Assembly: GCF_016859285.1 (NCBI RefSeq)
Contig: NC_053407.1
Coordinates: forward strand, 18,204,632-18,268,631
Length of the DNA stretch: 64,000 nucleotides
Origin: Xiphias gladius
Taxonomy: Eukaryota; Chordata; Actinopteri; Istiophoriformes; Xiphiidae
Direction: 5' to 3'
Position numbers and translations under genes: made by a program. Under the pieces are notes generated by a model that was not told the DNA's origin, did no database searches, and saw only the letters and a program-made list of their open reading frames with translations. Below, piece after piece: positions 59,301 through 64,000 of this stretch; position 1 is the stretch's first letter; every line of letters starts with the position of its first letter.

Positions 59301-61740
59301 AAACGAGCCACCTTATGCCTACCGGGAATTTCTGCCTCTGGAGAAAAGAGGTGCGCTGCGCTGCTGTAACACTCTTCCTTTTATGTAGCAAGCAGCAACA
59401 TATAGACGCTACATGCCTTTGGCTGTTTGCTTTAAAGGAAAAAAAAGCCTTGTCTGCCAAAGAGATGCCGCTTTGTTCTGACACTGATACAACATCTGTT
59501 CTGTGGTAACAGGTTGTGATTTTATGAATTATTGGAGTGAGTCATGAAAGGTGTGTTCCATGCTTCTGTGTTTCCGCTGAATGCTGGCTCATTGAGGCTG
59601 AAGACATAATCTGCCTTATAGAGTATTGTTCATTACACGTAAGCTTTGAATTGAAACAGAAATTGCACGATACATAACAGCAAGAGGAAAACTGATTTAT
59701 TGACCAGGCTTCTTGTTTTTACCTGTGTTCAATAGATGTTCTTTGAACGCCTGTAATGATTATAATTAAACACATTTTTTTAATCTTTTAACTTATCAAA
59801 ATCCCTATCTTTTGTAAATTTCAGTTACCTGAGGTTCTAGCCCTCCATCAGGAAAATCAGCTGTTATGTGCAAAAAATCTCATTCCGTACCCTGTGTTGA
59901 ATTAGTTTTTGTAGTTCATCATCTGTATCTTTTGTCATGCTGGTTGTCGGTTGTACACATGCTGCTGGCCAGTTTAATATCTCACATCATCACTCATACT
60001 GTTATTAAGCTGCTAACTACAGCTCATGCAAATATTCTCTGCAGTGATTTGCATCCACGGTGCAGACGCCCGTCAGTGCTCCATTCCTCTATTGTCCGTT
60101 CCAGTGTCTGCTGTTCATACCCGTGGCCAACATATCCCTTGGCATATTAGCTTGCAGTCGTTATTTCTCTGATAAAACAGGAGCCGGAGAAAATGTTTTT
60201 TTTCTTGTACCCAATATTGACCGTTCCCTCTCTACTGAGTGTCTTGTTGATTGACAGGTAGAATCCCTGAAAGCCTCTGCTGACATGTTATTGCTCTGGG
60301 TCAGGAGCAGGCAAACAGGAGTTAGCCTCCATACTCCCCCATATCTACTCTTTGGCTTTTTCTCCCTGCTTTTTTGTCCACTTTCTTTCTGCCTCCTTAT
60401 AAAATGTATCACCCCGCTCTGAATTATTGACTAGTCTGGATTCCTATGAGACTAAGATAGTGGCGTGTTGTTGTCCATCAGGAGCAGCAGCAGCACAGAG
60501 CTTGTGGAATCCCTAAAACCAAAATGAGAACATGCCGGGATTTATCATGTTCAGAGTCAGAGGGAATGGTAAGGACAGCATTTCACTGCGCCCCATATAA
60601 TAACAGCTACATAGTGTACCAACGGGCAGAGAATGGTGTATGAATAAATACATTTTTAGTGTATGAACTGGGCTGCTTTAGATGACTGAACACTATACGC
60701 TGAATACAGTTTAAGAAATATTTCCATAAATGTTATGAAAGGCTTTGCATGTCACTTTATCCCCAAAATGTCACCTTCTACTAGAACAGTGTAACCAATA
60801 GACCCAATCACAGGTGTGACTTTACGTTAACAATGGCAGCGTCTCATGGAAAGTGGCACACCAATGTAGAGTGGAGCCATCATTAATGTCATTAGTTACC
60901 CTTCAGTTTTTTTAGCCATGAGTGACGAGTGTTATTTGCCATGAAAAAAGGCCATAACTGGGTCATTTCTATCCGTTTTCTTGGTATGTATTGATTGCCT
61001 TGTTTGTGTGTTAACATTTGCACTTTGTCAAGGTCAATCCATTGCAGGAAGTAGATTTTTAAGATTATCAGTAGGTTCTGACTGATAAAATATTGAGAAA
61101 TTTGGCCGTGAAGTGTCACTCTTTTGGAAGGTAAACAGTAGAGACGACCGTACTATATCTTCCAACCAGATATGGTTGGCAGGCTGATGATATTCTAAAT
61201 TTCTCTTATTGTCAAGAAATACCATTAAAAGATCAAAACTAACAATCACCCTGCCTCTGGCCCTCAGCGTCAAGTCAGTCTGCTCCTATTGAAGATGGAA
61301 ATCTTTAAAAATTGCTCATTAAGATATAGTTTGATTTTCCTTTTTTTTTTTTTTCTTTTTTTTTAAAGGCCCGGTAATTTCCTGAAACTGTAGTTTTTAG
61401 CAAATGCTACTGAAACAGAAGGAAATAGAGAATTTACTTGGGACCATTTTCAACCACAGATTCGAATTCAGTATTTACGGAAAGACACATTGATGTGTTT
61501 TTATTTTTTTTGGAGGTCTATGGCATAGAGAAATAAGCTATATCATACACAAAAAGTGATACAGAAGTAGATTCAACTGATTTTTTTATTTTTGTCTTTT
61601 CATTGGACCAGTTAATTAAAAAAAAAAAAGTAGAATATCACCAGACTCCAACTTTAACATAATTCTAAATTTAAGGTAGCCCCTGATGCTAATTATTGTA
61701 AATACATTGAACAATAATGATTACACTGATTCAGCTTCAT
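56346..61740. other. Gene-poor stretch
   Basis: No exon pair with consistent splice sites was recognised on either strand. Short frames of 60-94 codons occur at the rate expected by chance. Less A/T-rich patches near 57830-58110 and 58650-59000 might be conserved non-coding sequence, but this cannot be judged without alignment. Confidence 0.4.
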
Positions 61741-61746
61741 CAGTGC

Positions 61747-61792
61747 ATCACCAGTTGACTGTCAACTGGTGATAACAGTGAAAACACTGTTA
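61747..61792. repeat. Two adjacent perfect hairpins
   Basis: ATCACCAGTTGAC, a single T, then its exact reverse complement (61747-61773). It is followed immediately by TAACAGTG, AAAA, CACTGTTA (61773-61792), so the two stems share one base. Confidence 0.9.
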
Positions 61793-64000
61793 TGAAAATT
61801 CATGCAATTTTGTTTTTAACTTCACCTCATTTTGACATCACTCTCTATCACATCAAACTAACTCTGAATAGTCTCCGCTCACTGTGTGACGCTATCACGC
61901 AGTCATGCTGAATCTTTTAAACCTGAGCATTAGGTTTTGCCGGAATATTTTGGTAACGCTGAAAGCTGATGGGAGCAGCTTGGAAGCCGCCTTCTGATGA
62001 GTTGGTTTTCATCATGACCGTTTAAACCCAGCAAGCTGAGCCCGTGCCTGGAAACCGCAGTCTGTGCAGGGGAATGTCGATTCATGCGGAGCTGGAGAAG
62101 ACCTCGCTGCTGAAGACGAATGCTACTTCATTGTCCTGAGCCAATTATTCCAGTGACAAGTGTAACATCGTCCCCCATCTTTGAACAGAGCTTTGAACAG
62201 TATTGAGTGGCTCAAGGTTGCCATCTGATGTGACTTTAAATTGGCTTGAAACCCCGCTATGAAAAGCGGCTGCTGCACATACAGCAGTGTGTGCTGTGAA
62301 ATTACCTGTTGCTTAGGAACCAGCGTGACTTGACGCATGAGAGCAGACTTTGCCAAGGTCTTTATACACAAGAATTTTTCGACACTCTTGTGTTGAGTCA
62401 AATCTTAATTATTGATATTTCCTTTATAACGTATATGCTAAACACCATTGACTCCAATTACAAACTGACCATCTTACCCTCTTCTCGTGCTGCTGGAGAG
62501 TTCTTTATTTTCATTATTTTTCACACACTTTAAAAGACTTTGCACATTTTGAAATGGCCTCTTTGAACTGTAACTCTCAAGACAGGATAAATCTCTTGTT
62601 TTGCTCATATGAACATACTTGCGAATGATAATGTCATAATCAGCATGTTTCTATGGTGTTACTCATCCACGCCGTAGCCGATCGTTTTTAGAATTCCCTA
62701 TATTTGCACATTTCACAACCGTCCAAAGGGACGTGTGAAAATATCTTTTCCAGGTTACTGGGGATCTGAGGGAAGGAGAGATGTCGGGAGAAGACGGCCA
62801 CATGTTCAGAGATTATTGTCGCATGGTGATTAAATCTTCCTGCGCTGAATGAAAGATGTAAGACATCCAAAATCTCAGTAAAGAACAACATGAACAATGT
62901 GTGCAACATCTGGAAATTGTCAATAAAAAATTAGAAAAAAACCATGATGTTGTTTTTCAAAAGTAATGTTTTAAAAATGTGTGCATAATCACAAAAAATC
63001 CTTAGTGACGTTGCGATGTTTAGGTTGATCCCCTTTTTACTTGTTGCTTCGTTTTGTATTTGTTAATGGCATTTCATTGGGAAATGCACTAAAATGCCAC
63101 TTTTTCCATAAGTGAATTTGGATATTTTATGGAAAAGAAACAAACAAACCCTGGAAGTAGAAAATGTATTTTGTTCTTATGTTATTTTTGTGAAGAAAGA
63201 CAAATTTAACTGGAAGTTAATGGGAAATGTACAGAGTGACTCTTTAGTACAAATCCTGCCATTTTTGATGGTCAGGCTGCTGTGACAGTGTTGGAAAACT
63301 GTGTAATATGTGTACTGTTAAAGAATTTCTGCAAAAATTGGCCTTTCATATAATGTATTACAGAGTGAAATAGATGTAACTCAATTAAAATGCTGATTAT
63401 ACACCAGAGAGGGTCTTGAGTGGCATAGGAGGGTAATCCTCAATAATTTATACATAATATGTAATTTATACACTGTAATGAAAGGGGATACTGCAAGTGA
63501 ATATAACCTTTTACAGCTAAGAGTATAAGGTCCAACATCACATCTGTATAATATGACCGGCAACATTTTTCTAGTATGATTATTGTCCAAAAATGAGCTA
63601 GAGCATAATGCAGACAGATTGCTGTACTGTGAGGGAAAGTGTGGGGGCGAGTTTACATTCTGTGGCTTTTAAAAGCAGCCTATCAATGTCTTATTGCACA
63701 CAGCCAAGAGAAATCTGCCCTTGATTAGTGAATAATAGTAAAGTGGTGTAAAGCCACGGACACCGTCCCACCCTCTCTCCCTGATTTGCACTCCCACTGT
63801 GAGGAAAAGCGCCGGTCAAATAAAGACGGCAGACACAGTTGCCATCAGTGGGGGCTGCATCAGAGGAACAGCAGCACTTCAAATGGAATGTGAGGTTTTC
63901 AAGGCATACAGTCATAAATTTTTCATCTGCAGCCGCCTTTGAGGCAGGAGAGGGGGGCAGGCCAGCCGGGCTCCAGTTGAAGGCTTCTAACAACAAACCA
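61793..64000. other. Gene-poor stretch at the window end
   Basis: No gene was recognised. The patches 61860-62330 and 63650-64000 are more GC-rich than their surroundings and could be conserved non-coding elements or an exon of a gene beyond the window. A 101-codon minus frame at 63691-63996 has no family features. Confidence 0.35.

Noticed and set aside
63691..63996. 101-codon minus-strand frame at the window edge
   Set aside because: No motif or family similarity recognised; could be an exon fragment, but nothing supports it.

Overview
The window is nuclear DNA from a ray-finned (most likely teleost) fish. The genes are vertebrate, with GT-AG introns mostly of 70 bp to 3 kb, and they sit in a background of fish-type dispersed repeats and microsatellites. 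Five protein-coding genes could be assembled exon by exon, with reading phase kept across every junction. In order they are ca12 (+, 5' end cut by the window), man2c1 (+), neil1 (-), commd4 (-) and sema7a (+). COMMD4-NEIL1-MAN2C1 are also neighbours on human 15q24, and CA12 and SEMA7A also lie on human 15q, so this is an old linkage group.

Layout. 1-14346: ca12, a membrane-anchored extracellular carbonic anhydrase, with two mutually exclusive 3' ends. One is a 24-nt micro-exon plus transmembrane exon plus cytoplasmic exon. The other is an unexpected 662-nt terminal exon encoding a tail of about 219 residues. 15959-23402: man2c1, a cytosolic alpha-mannosidase with 26 exons and 1022 codons. 23747-26865: neil1, a DNA glycosylase (418 aa), tail to tail with man2c1. 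29793-32587: commd4 (199 aa). 36416-44228: sema7a, a GPI-anchored semaphorin (656 aa). About 1.2 kb just upstream of sema7a is the residue of a tandem duplication in which one copy has lost the whole promoter and exon 1. 44229-64000: no gene found; it holds repeats, hairpins, a 500-N gap, a piggyBac-like element whose right half is tandemly duplicated, and a TA microsatellite of about 300 bp.

The five genes do not form a functional pathway (pH/CO2 handling, free-glycan trimming, base-excision repair, COMMD trafficking/NF-kB regulation, axon and immune guidance). Their grouping is syntenic. The observations most worth following are the alternative C-terminal exon of ca12, the duplication/deletion at the sema7a promoter (real or a haplotype assembly artefact), the loss of the RGD motif and the gain of a furin-type site in Sema7A, and the lysine codon kept at the position where human NEIL1 is RNA-edited.
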